Shown one piece after another: positions 45,407 to 56,711 of a stretch of 64,000 nt of DNA. Both the position numbers and the translations under genes were made by a program. How positions within the stretch are numbered: the first letter of the stretch is position 1; each line of letters begins with the position of its first letter. The notes under the pieces were generated by a model. It worked only from the letters and a program-made list of their open reading frames with translations. It was not told the origin of the DNA and did no database searches. Source of the stretch: Saussurea involucrata (lineage: Eukaryota; Streptophyta; Magnoliopsida; Asterales; Asteraceae); the NCBI GenBank assembly GCA_033807775.1, contig CM066313.1, positions 60,000,484-60,064,483 of the forward strand, in the 5' to 3' direction.

Positions 45407-48400
45407 ATATGGGTACCTAAGTCTCTGTGATTGTCTTACAGAAGCAACATGTGCCAATTTGGTATCTTGACTCCAGATGCTCAAGGCACATGACTGGCGA
45501 CAGAAGATTACTATCCACGTACAAAGAAACACACGATGGTGGATCTGAACCTTTTGGAGACAACAAGAAGGGACACATCAAAGGCTATGGAGTCATAAAG
45601 AAAGAAAATGTCTCTGTATACAAAGTTGCATATGTGAATGGCCTCAAACACAACCTACTCAGTGTAAGTCAACTATGTGATACAGGATTCGATGTGTTAT
45701 TTAAAAGAACTTTCTGCTCTCTACAAAGTGAAAACACAGGAATGGAACTTCTGCGAGCTGAAAGAAGAGGTGATTTGTACCTAATGAATTTTAATTCAAA
45801 ATCCAAGGACAAAGTTTGCCTAGTAGCCTGCAAAAGTGAAGAATCTTGGTTATGGCACAACAGGTTCTGTCACTTAAACTTTCACACCTTGGATAAACTA
45901 GTAAAACTCGATCTAGTTAAAGGTTTGCCAAATGTTAAATTCAATAAGGATCACTTATGTTCGGCCTGTGAAATGGGAAAACACATAAGGGCTTCCCACA
46001 AAGGCAAAACAGACGTGTCTTGCACTAGGCCTCTGTACATGCTTCATGTCGACCTCTGCGGTCCCATTGCCATACAGAGCCTAGGTGGCAAGAAATACAT
46101 ACTTGTCCTAATTGATGAGTATTCACGTTTCACATGGGTTGAATTTATTAGAAAGAAATTAGATGTTCCAATTATATTGATAAATCTAATGAAAAGAATC
46201 CAAGTTCTTTATGAATGCAGAATACAGAAGTTAAGAAGTGACAATGGCACAGAATTTAAAAACTGTGTCATTGAAGCCTATCTTTCTACAGAAGGAATAT
46301 CACAGAACTTCTCTGCCGCTCGCACTCCAGAACAGAACGGTGTAGTCGAAAGAAAGAATCGAACACTTGTGGAGGCCGCAAGAACTATGCTATCAGCATG
46401 CAGATTACCAATGAACTTTTGGGCAGAAGCGATTTCTACCGCGTGTTATACACAAAATCGTTCAACCATAGTGAAAAGACACCTCAAGACGCCTTACGAA
46501 TTGCTTAACAAAAGACGGGCAAACATCAAATTTTTCCATGTGTTCGGATGCAAATGCTTTGTTTTAAACGACATAGATTCAAGAGGAAAGTTTGAGGTAA
46601 AAGCTGATGAAGGCAAATTCATTGGATACTCTGCCACTTCCAAAGCCTACAGAACATTTCTTACAAAGTCTCGCAAGATTGTAGAAAGCATTAATGTTTC
46701 TTTTGATGATTCATTACAAAAGACTTCTGAGCAAATCAGTTCAGAACTCGGAATTAAAGGGAAATCCTCTGACATCTCACGAACAAAAGAAGACTTGGAT
46801 CTTCTATTTTTAGAGATGTTCCACGATGACATTGATCCTTCTGTTGGAACCATCAGAGTTTCTGAAGAACCATCCTCTGTCAGACAAAATCCTACAGGTA
46901 TGACTCTAACTGGTCCAAATAATGCTTCATCTTCTTCTATAAATACTACAGATGCAAATGTCGAAGAAGAAAATGCAGAAGATGAAACATCAAGAAAAAC
47001 GACCAAAGAAGCTGCTGAAAAACAAACTCCACAAACCACAGAAGAATCAATTACAGAGGAAATTGAGGACCAAGACTATACGTCCTCAGAGGAACAAACT
47101 CCACCACCACTCATACCAATCATTCCACAAACGATAGGATCAACTACCAAGGCACGAAGAACGACAGAGGCTACACAAGAAGAAGATCCACAAGAAGCCT
47201 CTGAAGAAAGGTTCGATGACATTGATGACCATCTTCCATGCACATCTCAATGGACAAAAAGCCATCCTCCAAGCCAAATAATTGGAGAACCTTCTGACTC
47301 AGTAAAAACCAGGTCTGCCACTGCTAATTTTTGTTTCTTTACAAATTTTATTAGTGTGATAGAACCAAAGAAGATTTCTGAAGCCCTAGATGACCCAAAC
47401 TGGGTAGACGCCATGCAAGAAGAACTTATGCAGTTTGAGCGTAACAGATATGGACTTTAGTACCTCTGCCACGAGGGAAACAGGCCATTGGGACTAAGTG
47501 GGTCTACAGAAATAAGAAGGATGAAGATGGAGTGGTCATCAGAAACAAAGCACGACTAGTGGCAAAGGGATACAGACAAGAAGAAGGCATAGATTACGAT
47601 GAGACTTTTGCCCCTGTTGCACGACTCGAAGCAATAAGAATATTCTTAGCCTTCGCAGCCCACAGAGGATTTAAAGTTTATCAGATGGACGTAAAATCAG
47701 CCTTTCTCAACGGTGAAATCCAAGAAGAGGTTTACGTAAATCAGCCTCCAGGGTTTGAAAGCTCAAAGTTCCCAATGCATGTATACTACCTTGAAAAAGC
47801 TCTGTACGGACTGAAACATGCTCCAAAAGCATGGTACGAACGACTTTCTACCTTTCTTCTAGTCAATGGCTACAACAGAGGTACAACAGATACTACCTTA
47901 TTCTATAAATGCAAAAACAGTGATATAATGCTTGTACAAATCTATGTGGACGACATAATTTTTGGGTCTACTAATTCAGAAGAGTGCAAAAGTTTTGAAA
48001 AACTCATGCAGAGTGAGTTTGAAATGAGTATGATGGGAGAATTAACATTCTTCCTCGGACTCCAAGTCAAACAATCATCAGAAGGAATTTTTATAAATCA
48101 GGCCAAATATGTCTCTGACATTCTTTCCAAATATAGCCTCTCTGATACCTCTGCAAAGAAAACTCCAATGGCCACTGGAAATAAGTTATCCTTAGATCCA
48201 GATGGCATCTCTGTAGAATGCACTCTCTACAGAGGCATGATTGGATCTCTGTTATACTTAACTGCAAGCAGACCTGACATTATGCATGCCACATGTCTTT
48301 GTGTACGTTATCAAGCTAATCCTAAGAAATCACATTATGATGCTGTAAAGAGAATCTTTAGATACCTAAAGGGGACCAAAAATCTCGGTCTCTAGTATCC

Positions 48401-48887
48401 ACAGAACTCTGGTTTTAGTCTTAAAGCTTATACAGATTCAGACTATGGAGGATGCATGCTCGACAGAAAGAGTACCTCTGGGAGTTGTCAATTCCTAGGT
48501 GGTAAACTAGTCAGTTGGACCTCCAAGAAGCAGAATTGTGTCTCAATATCCACTGCAGAAGCTGAATACGTTGCTGCTGCTAGCTGTTGTTCTCAGGTTC
48601 TATGGATGAAGACTCAGCTAAAAGACTACGGCCACATCCTATTCAAGATACCCATCTTCTGTGATTCCAAAAGTGCCATTGCTATCTCTGCCAATCCTGT
48701 GCAACACTAAAAAACCAAGCATATCGATATAAGGTACCATTTCTTGAAACATCATGTTGAATACGGTACAATCGAAATGCATTTCGTGCCCACAAAATAT
48801 CAACTCGCTGACTTATTTACCAAAGCACTAGGCGAGAAAAGATTCAACTTCTTGGTGGGTAAGTTAGGAATGATAAATATGATGTGA
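45407..48887 (+). pseudogene. Element C: pol (protease, integrase, RT, RNase H)
   Basis: Starts with IWVPKS and a stop, then from 45427 an open frame of 677 codons. The protease motif reads WYLDSRCSRHMTGD: the active-site D-S-G has become D-S-R. HHCC finger and integrase D-D-E are kept (HVDLCG, RSDNGTEF, VVERKN). A Glu/Thr-rich linker follows, then the start of RT. One base is lost near 47450 (FERNRYGL-stop for FERNKVW). RT resumes (VYQMDVKSAFLNGE, YVDDI at about 47946), TAG at 48394 where Trp is usual, RNase H with all four acidic residues (YTDSDYGG, STAEAEYVA, CDSKSAIA, HIDIRYHF), and a stop near 48710 (NPVQH then KTKH). Ends LGMINMM. Confidence 0.92.
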
Positions 48888-50214
48888 AAATCCTCTGTAA
48901 GTATAGCTTTATCTTCTGTAAATAAGTATATATTTCTATTTTTATTTATTTAACTTATTGCTTTGATTAATATATTTCTGTATGTAAATTCTCTAAGCAA
49001 AAATAATTCTTGGGAACACAGAGCTTCTGTGGGTCCGCTCAGAACTTCTGACGACCCTTATAGAACCTCTGGTAAACATGACCTACGCTCAATAGATATC
49101 TTATCATTCTTTGATCCAAGCATAGATCAAGGGGGAGCAAAAGGAAAATTCTTGATCTACAGAGGTGATTAGATCAAGGGGGAGCAAAAGGGACCCTGAA
49201 ATGATCTACAGAGGTAAATCTCTCAAGGGGAAGCCTAAGAAGAATGTCGATGAATCTACATCGACAGAAGTAAGACAAAACTGCCGAAAATAGAAGAACC
49301 AAAAGGTATGTCTCTCGAACAAAAGGTTTTTGAAAACAGTTTTCTAGGACACAAATTGTCAAATATGTCCTAAATATACTGTGAATAACATTTCAAAAAT
49401 CAAAAGCTCAAAAAGTTTCATAAAATTCGAATTAGGAGAAATTTAAGGTCATAGAGCTTCTGCTGAGCTCAACAGATGTTCTGCCAGAAATATGCTCTGT
49501 GATCACAAATTAACCCTCTATCGATCTTTTGGAATGTTATCTCGGAAACCGAATACATACACCATGACCTTCACGAACAAAACTTTTTCCATAACAGTTT
49601 TCTCGGACACCAACTTTCAAATATGTCCGAAAAACATCTCTTAAAACAAATAAAAAATTGGATGATCAGAAAATTTAATAGAATTTTTGTTATGAGATTT
49701 TTTCCCTCATAGAGCTTCTGCTGGCCCTCACAGATCTTCTGCAAGTTCCAACAGAGCCACAAAACCTCTACGAGTAAAAATTCTTAACAAAAAATCCTAT
49801 TGATCCTCTCCAATGCCTTTACAAACGTTTTGGTTAAAGAAGAACCCACAGAAGTCATGATAAAAATAAGATATATGAGAAAGGGATAAACATCAAGATT
49901 TTCAAGATCACAGAGCTTCTGTAAACCACAGAAGTTCTGTCAATCTGTTACTTGGGCATTTCTGTAGTAATAACGGTTACTTTTACTGAGAGTGAATCTC
50001 ATGTGGCTAAGAACAACCCTACGCGCCTAGCATTAATGGGCCGCGCACGACGTCCTGTCATCCTCTGACATGGCCTACGTGTCCCATTTTCATTGGGCGT
50101 ACATGGAACGTTTTATGTGGAAAGTTGAACCCGCCGTTCTAACTTGAGTACGGATTCCAAATTTTAATCCATTGCCATATATTTTCCTCTTTCGAATTCT
50201 ACCGTTTACCCTCC
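48888..50214 (+). other. Element C: spacer between pol and downstream ORF
   Basis: No gene. AGGGGGAGC at 49130-49138 and 49177-49185, and a variant AGGGGAAGC at about 49226, each near GATCTACAGAGG. An unusual density of CAGAGCTTCTG, CAGAAGTTCTG and CAGATCTTCTG words follows to about 49945. A block with three tracts of GTTTTCTCGGACAC / AATATGTCC form is repeated at 49335-49380 and 49598-49640. Confidence 0.65.
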
Positions 50215-50316
50215 TATAAAAACCAAGCTTACCCTCTCATAAACTTTTTACAAACTCTATATTCTTCTCCGACGAAACCCTGCAAAAGCTTGCAAGAATC
50301 CTATTCTTCTTCTCAA
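50215..50316 (+). promoter_or_regulatory. Promoter-like region of the C downstream ORF
   Basis: TATAAAAA at 50215-50222, then a CT/A-rich leader of about 95 bases to the ATG at 50317. Upstream, CCACGTGTCCC-like ACGTGTCC at about 50085 and an ATTGG box at about 50091 (CATTGGGCG). Resembles a plant Pol II promoter; no transcript evidence. Confidence 0.42.
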
Positions 50317-53300
50317 ATGGCTTCATCTTCTCAAGCTTTCTCTCCGGCGAACTCACCAGAACATTCACCTGCTCATTCTGAACATTCAGAAAACCCCCAC
50401 CTTGCCAAAAATGTTGAACTAGAAGATTTCGGCGACTCAGAAGACTTTGCTCCGACCACACATTTTCAAAACTTCATAGCAAAGGATCATTTCGAAAAGG
50501 TACTACCAATCAAATCCAACTATTGCTATTTGGTCCCCTCACCCACTGCTTTCGGCGAAGCCCATGCCATTCTTCTAAACATAATGGAAAATCATATCCT
50601 CTTCCCTCTACTTTCAAGAACCCCAAACAAAATACCTGTTAGATATTTGAACCAGTTTTGGCAAAGTTGCCGATTTGATAAAGATGATTCTCTTATCAAA
50701 GGGTACATTTCAAGACCTGACAAATCTGAACATCTGGAAATCAAGTTCAATAGAACAATGTTCTCACTTGAGTTCAACCTACCAACAAGGGGTCTTCTTG
50801 GATTGAAGAAATATGCAGAACAACCAACAGACGACGAGATCTGTCGTTTCGTAGAAATGCTTGGGTATAACACCCAACTGAGAAAGAGAAATGACTTCCG
50901 CAGAGGCAGATTACCACCTCTGTGGAACACCTTGTTCTCAATTCTTAACAGATGCCTGACAGGGAAGATAGGAAGTATTGACCAGAGCTCACATCAGATA
51001 TTAACCATCATGTATGGGGTTTACTATGATCTCCTACTGGATTACGCGACCATAATGATGCAAGAGATCATCAACACCATCGATATAAAGAACAACACAA
51101 AAGGGTCAAAGAGAACGATCCTAAGTTTCTACCACCTCTGCAATTCCAAAGAATACTGGGAGTACTGTTCGAACCTCTGTTGCTGATACAGAACTGGCCA
51201 ATGGAAGGGCCAATTCCCAAATAGTTCTTAATGAACAAAAATACCCCCACTGATCATGTAGATGGCTACACACACTGCAGACCTTTGTCAAAGAACCTTC
51301 TGAGCTATGCCACGAACAAATCCCTTAAGAAAGAGTATATACGCGATCATAGAACTCCAAAACCGAGTCCTATGACACCCCCGCGTTTAGGTGTCCCCCT
51401 AGGAACAATGATTGCAGAACCTCTTTCCACTCAAGAAGAAAAAGATCAGAAACTAGGAAAACACATGGCTATTCAACTTAGCTTCTTAGCCAAACGTGCA
51501 GAGTTCATGGGAAAGAAGTCTTCTTCGAAATCTTCTGCCTCTACTCCAAAATCAAAGAAGAGGAAAACTACAGAAGGCACCTCCACAATCGCTGCAGAAG
51601 ATCAACCTTCACCTCCTCATGCCACAGAAATTGGCTCCTCTGCTCCTCCCTCTTCTCCAAAACAGAAGAAGAAAAGAAAATCGAAAACCACAGAGGGAGG
51701 GCACCAAAACCTAAGAGGAGGAAAACCAAAAAGAAGCATGGGAAATCACCTGAAAAATTGGTTACCATAGCAGAAGAAGCAATCGCAGAAGAAAGAACTG
51801 CAGAAGAAGAAGATGCAGAAGTAGAAATGACAGAAGAGGGATATCAATCACCCTATCAATCCCCAGATCGATTTGCTCACCAAGGAAACTTAAACGATTT
51901 CCTACAAAACCCTGACATTGCCAACACCCTAAATACAGCAGGGTGGACGGCACAACCACTCGACCACCACTCCCCAGAAGAACAATACTTCTCTATTTCT
52001 GGCATTGACACACATCTGCAAGAAGATGATCAAACACCCAGAGATCAAACAGCTGAGAGACCTATTATTCTACAGAACCCCTTCATTCAACAAGGATTGG
52101 ACGTCCATAGAAGGAGTCCAAGCCCAGCTTCAGAAGAAATAGAACAAACAGAAGCTGAGTGGAATAGAGATGAAGTAACAGAGGCTTCTGAGAAAATAAT
52201 AGAAAAAGAAAAAGGAAAAGAGGTTGAAGTTGTACAAGAAGATGGATTTGAAACAAGAGAGACAAGGACAGAGGTCTCAGAGGTAGATTCAGATGAAGAA
52301 GAAGCTGTCTGGATACGAAAAGGTCTCTATCATCCACATGTCATGAGATTATACGGCTCTCATCCAATGTACGACTTCTTAGGCACAGAGCAAGGAACTT
52401 CAACAGAAGCTAGGGAAGAAGCACCAAGTCATAGGATAGCTACAGAGGCTGAAATGATAAATAGTGAAGTAGTGCTTGGATGCTTAACAGAGGAAGAAAC
52501 AAGAAAAGATGCCTGGATTAATAGAGGCACACAACCAAAACCAACTCCCAGTGCAACCCACACATCTAACTCCGCAGGTCTAGCTGCAGAAGGAGTTATT
52601 GAAAAAGAGCAGCACATCTCGATCCAAACCCAACCCATCCAGCCAGAGGTCACTCTTTCGACTTCTGCGCCCACAGAAACCAGGGAATCCATTCCTAGGG
52701 AGTCTCCTCAAAGAGACTCACCTATTGTTCGTGATCAATCGCCCCAGACCACACTAGAACACCCAACAGAGGAATTTGTTTCCTCTGCCACGCACGAAAT
52801 AGGGCCAACACTTCTTTCAGAGAGAAGTAGTGAGCACAAAGACGAAGAGACTCTAGACAAGTCTCCGAGTCAACAGAAGAACATTCTAACACCCACCTCT
52901 GGAGTGGGATTGGACATTGTTCTTCACAGAACTTCTGTAGAGATTGAAACTCAGGTTTCGTCTCAAAGATCAGATGGAAATCCTTCCACCCCCATCGTAC
53001 AAACAAGGGTGAACGAAGGTGTCCCAGGAGCAGGGACCCACTCTGGAGACGAATGTGTTCCTCCAGAGGTTACACCAGGGACACAAGTATCAAGGGATGA
53101 GTTCCAAACCCTTGTCACCTCTGTGAACCAAACCATGAAAGAGTTGCAAAGCTCTTTCACATCTTTTGCAGAAACAACATCAACGGCCTTACGAAATTTG
53201 AACACCAAAATGGACGATCTGTCCACAGAGGTGAAATCCGCCATCACAGAGATGAAGTCTTTGGCTCAAATAACTGCCACAGCAACAGCCACTTCTGCTG

Positions 53301-55524
53301 CTCAAGAATTCAGAACAGCCGCAACTTCTGCGTTCAAGGACTCTGTCAAACATTTCCTTGAACAAATAAATACGCAATCCAACAGAGCAAAGGGCATTAC
53401 TCCTACAGATCTACAGAACGCCCTAAAACAAGTACAAGAAGAGGCAATGCACAACACGACAATGATGCAGCTAAAAGACTACATGACCAGAGCACAGCTA
53501 ACAGAGCTCGGATAGAATGTCATAAACCAGGTCACATAAGTCATCGTCTCATTCACTACAGCAAATGCCAACTATGTCAAAGATTTCAGAAAAAGTGTTG
53601 GCAGAATGCGTTTTAAAACAGAAGCAGAGCTTGCGACTCTAATTGGCCTCTGTGATGATGTCTGTGAAAAGTTGATGGCAGCAGGAGCAGAATTACCAAA
53701 GAAACCCAAAGCTTCTTGCAGAGCAGAGGGTACTTCTGATAAAAGTCAGGATGATTCTGATGATGACCATCCTGGTCCATCAGATAATCTTGAGGGGGAG
53801 AATATAAGGGAGAAGCTACAAGCAGAGGAATACAAGCTCCACCAATCGCAGCAGAACCAATCAGTCAAGCTCCTCCAGAACAAACCCAAGATCAACAACA
53901 AAATCAACAGACCACAGAGACAACACCCATCTCTGTGGAATCAACTCCTGAAGAAACCAATATTCCAGAAGCTGATCAGCAAACCACAGAGGCAAGAACC
54001 ACCCCTGAGGTAATCATTTTGGAAGAAACAGATCAACAGACCACAGAGAAAACACCCACCTCTGTGGAATTCCCTAAAATGTTTGGAGAAGATGCTCAAC
54101 ATCTATCATCCTCCTCTAAAGAAGATCTTTCCTCCCCGAATACAAAATCAACAGAAAAACCCCAAACCATACCAAGAAGAAAGTCGATTGCCACCAAACC
54201 AAAAAGAGCAACGACCTCTGCTTCTGATGTTCTGAAAAAGATGCACAACACAATGACTGAACGAATGGCGCAGAGAGAAGAAGAAAGGCACAAGTTCACA
54301 TTAGCTTTCAAAATGGCAAGAAGATTTGATGTTCAATCTTCATCAACAGAAACCGAGCTCACAGAAGAAGTCACCAAAGAACCTTCAACAGAGGTTATAG
54401 AGCAACTCAAGCCAACAGAACCATCGCCTCAAAAGTCCTCTAAAACACAAATGTCAAAACCTAAAGAGGCAACCCCCATCAAGCCAACAGAAGCGCCAAC
54501 CTCCAAACCTACAGAAGAAACAGGTTCTGCCCCACCAAAAGTCAAAGACAAGGGCAAAGGGATACTGACAGAAGAACCAAAGAAAAAGGAATCATTGCCA
54601 AAACCTACAGAGAAACTGATGAAGAGTGCGTTTGATGCCTTTCAAACTCCAAAGCCTGAAGAAGTTGACTGGGCATATGGATTAAAGCCTCTGTCAGACA
54701 TTCCTCCAACAGGTAGAGCTGCAGAAGTTGTTCAAAAGATGGAGAGTCTCAGAAGACAAGTACCACAGCCTGGTCCAACACATGAAGAGATGGAAGAAGT
54801 GGTATACAAATACCTCTATAAACAAACCTTTCAGACCAATCACCCAACAGATCATATGACAGATCCAAGGATCATAGAAGAATTTGAGAACATCTTCACA
54901 AAGACAAAGCCAAGAACCAAAGCAGACGTCTTCTCAATCCACAAGATCAAAAAGGTAATCTTCTGCAGGTTCTCCTTTACAAGAACCTATCCAAGGGTCA
55001 GGTACAATCTTTACAAAGTCAGAAGAGAAAACAATTCAGAAACCACCTTCGCTGATGCTGACCTAAGAAATATCAATCTTTATGATCTACCTGACCTTCT
55101 GCAATGGACAAAGGACAACTACAACACATAGCCAAACACCAGAGCCTATCAAGTGTTGAGAAAAGCAATGAGGGAAAAGCTTCTGGTCTACAGTACGATA
55201 GATTTTCAGCTGGGAAAGGATCTTGGTCTCAAACATCTGAATTTACGACCACCAGAGGATCGCTCCCCACCGGACGCCGTGCCCAACTCAATCATTACAG
55301 AACCAAGGTTTGGGTTAGTATTTCAAAACCCACAAGGCGAAGTTAAACTGTTTGTAATCATGGACTGTCAGAAGTACGCAATTTGTACTCTGAACAAGTT
55401 CAGAGCAAGCCTTGTAAAATACAGAGATACAGAGAAAATGCATAGAGATGCTGCAGATACCTTCATCAGAGAGATTGATGCCACAATCCGCCTAAGAGAA
55501 CTCTGCATCAGTTTCTACAAATAG
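50317..55524 (+). pseudogene. Element C: downstream ORF, about 1,700 codons, broken
   Basis: ATG 50317 (MASSSQAFSPANSPEHSP). N-terminal module to 51190: NKIPVRYLNQFWQSC, FNRTMFSLEFNLPTRGLLGL, LPPLWNTLFSILNRCLTGK, DQSSHQILTIMYGVYYDLLL. Frameshift near 51120 (PPLQFQRILGVLFEPLLLIQ continues in another frame), again near 51760 and near 53830. The middle is low-complexity: Lys-rich (KKRKTTEGTS), then long Glu/Thr-rich (51758-53515) with a helical stretch 53090-53500. A tandem duplication QQTTE-TP-SVE lies at 53900-54070. C-terminal module 54780-55524: FADADLRNINLYDLPDLL, TIDFQLGKDLG, EPRFGLVFQNPQGEVKL, AICTLNKFRASL. Stops at 53513-53515 and 55129-55131. No membrane span seen. Function unknown. Confidence 0.75.
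53793..53800 (+). promoter_or_regulatory. Internal polypurine tract in the C downstream ORF
   Basis: AGGGGGAG, in frame as LEGEN, after an acidic run DDSDDDHPGPSDN. Confidence 0.45.
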
Positions 55525-55769
55525 ATCAGAAGAATCGGAAGAGACAACAGAAGCTACAACGATTTCGAATATGCCAAAATCTGAGTCTCAAACCTCCAAT
55601 CTCTGCAAACCAAGTCAAAGTCTATCTTTCATTGTACTCAAATGTAAAATGCCTCTGGCATATTTCTGAATGAAAGAACTTTCGAGGTATTGTTTAACCT
55701 CTGTCTTATCTAACTTAGCCTAACTAAACTCAAGTTCAATTTTTTATTTTTCACTACTTAGGGGGAGAT
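55525..55769 (+). other. Element C: 3' untranslated stretch and terminal polypurine tract
   Basis: No gene in 55525-55757. The PPT TTAGGGGGAGAT ends at 55769, next to the LTR. Confidence 0.8.
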
Positions 55770-56575
55770 TGTTAGCTTCAATCTTCCTAATCATAGAAGT
55801 ATTTAGAAGTACTGAAAAATAGGCTAAGTGAAGAAAGCCTCTTACAGAGGCTCTGCCGAACTTATCGAGAGATCAAGGTCAAGAAGCTACAGAAGATAAA
55901 GAGGCGTCCTACAGAAGCTCTGTCATACGCGCAAAGAAGACCAAAGACTCGGAATCTGGTGAAGACTGCTCTACAAAGGACCAAACCGCAGAACCTCTGT
56001 GACACTTGACAGAGCCTCTGCGGTCTTCAACAAAGACTTCAAAGATATTTATAATATCTTGCTACTGTTTCTGAACCTGTTCATCAACTTGCATGGTAGC
56101 ATGCCCTGTCCAACTTCAACGTGTCAAACTCTGATTGGATTCAATAGGGCTTAGTACATAATAGACGTCTGCTGCATTAAATGCAATACAGCACATCCAA
56201 CTGTTCATACCGTCCGTTCTGAATAGTAGCTTATGCTTTATGGTCCCCTTAGAGTAGTATATAAGGAAGACGCATGTTGAGTTCTTCCTAATCGAAAATC
56301 AAGAGATAAAAACATCACAATAACACAAAAGCTTATACACCTTAAGAGTCATATCTGTTTTAAAGCTTTGCTTTCTCACTGTTCTTAAATCTGTTCTTGA
56401 TATATATATATATATTCAGTAAACTTTGAGATATTATTTCCTGTTCACTGTTTATCTAAATTGTGTTCTAAATCTATCAAACATATCTGTTAGTTCTTCA
56501 AATACGTTTCCGCATCAAACTTAAACTTGAACTAATAGATCTGATAATCTTGTTTAAACAAAACGGGAACCAACA
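55770..56575 (+). repeat. Element C: 3' LTR
   Basis: 806 bp, TGTTAGCTTC...GAACCAACA, followed by the TSD GGGAG. TATATAAG at 56258-56265. Contains a (TA)n run near 56400. Confidence 0.94.
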
Positions 56576-56580
56576 GGGAG

Positions 56581-56711
56581 ATCTCTCTCTCTAGATCTAT
56601 TCTCTGTTTGTTAATGAATACAAAGCATTTGACATCAATTCCCTCTAATTACATACTTTGATTGTGTTCTTGATTGATTAATTGATTGTCAGATCAATCA
56701 TGGTTCCTACA
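56581..56711 (+). repeat. Element B: 3' LTR, second part
   Basis: Continues the LTR begun at 42394: ATCTCTCTCTCTAGATCT... as in the H LTR (reverse of 60336-60470), ending GGTTCCTACA. D sequence starts at 56712. Confidence 0.88.

Larger units (their letters stand above)
42852..56575 (+). mobile_element. Element C: Sirevirus-like copia element in the B LTR (TSD GGGAG)
   Basis: Flanked by GGGAG at 42847-42851 and 56576-56580; joining the flanks restores a B LTR (compare H at 60336). Order: 5' LTR (cut short), foreign LTR-like DNA, protease-integrase-RT-RNase H, PPTs, promoter-like DNA, downstream ORF, PPT, 3' LTR. The end of the 5' LTR, the primer site and gag are missing. The shared 595 bp of the two LTRs differ at about 15 sites by eye (2-3%). 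Confidence 0.93.
34405..56711 (+). mobile_element. Element B: Sirevirus-like copia element, 5' end missing, host of C
   Basis: Contents: end of protease region, integrase, RT, RNase H, spacer, downstream ORF, PPT and 3' LTR. The LTR is split by C at 42851/56581. The 5' LTR and gag lie beyond the E insertion and are not in the window. It ends at 56711 inside the D downstream ORF (possible TSD ACATG at 56712-56716). Same family as H and the two solo LTRs. Confidence 0.88.
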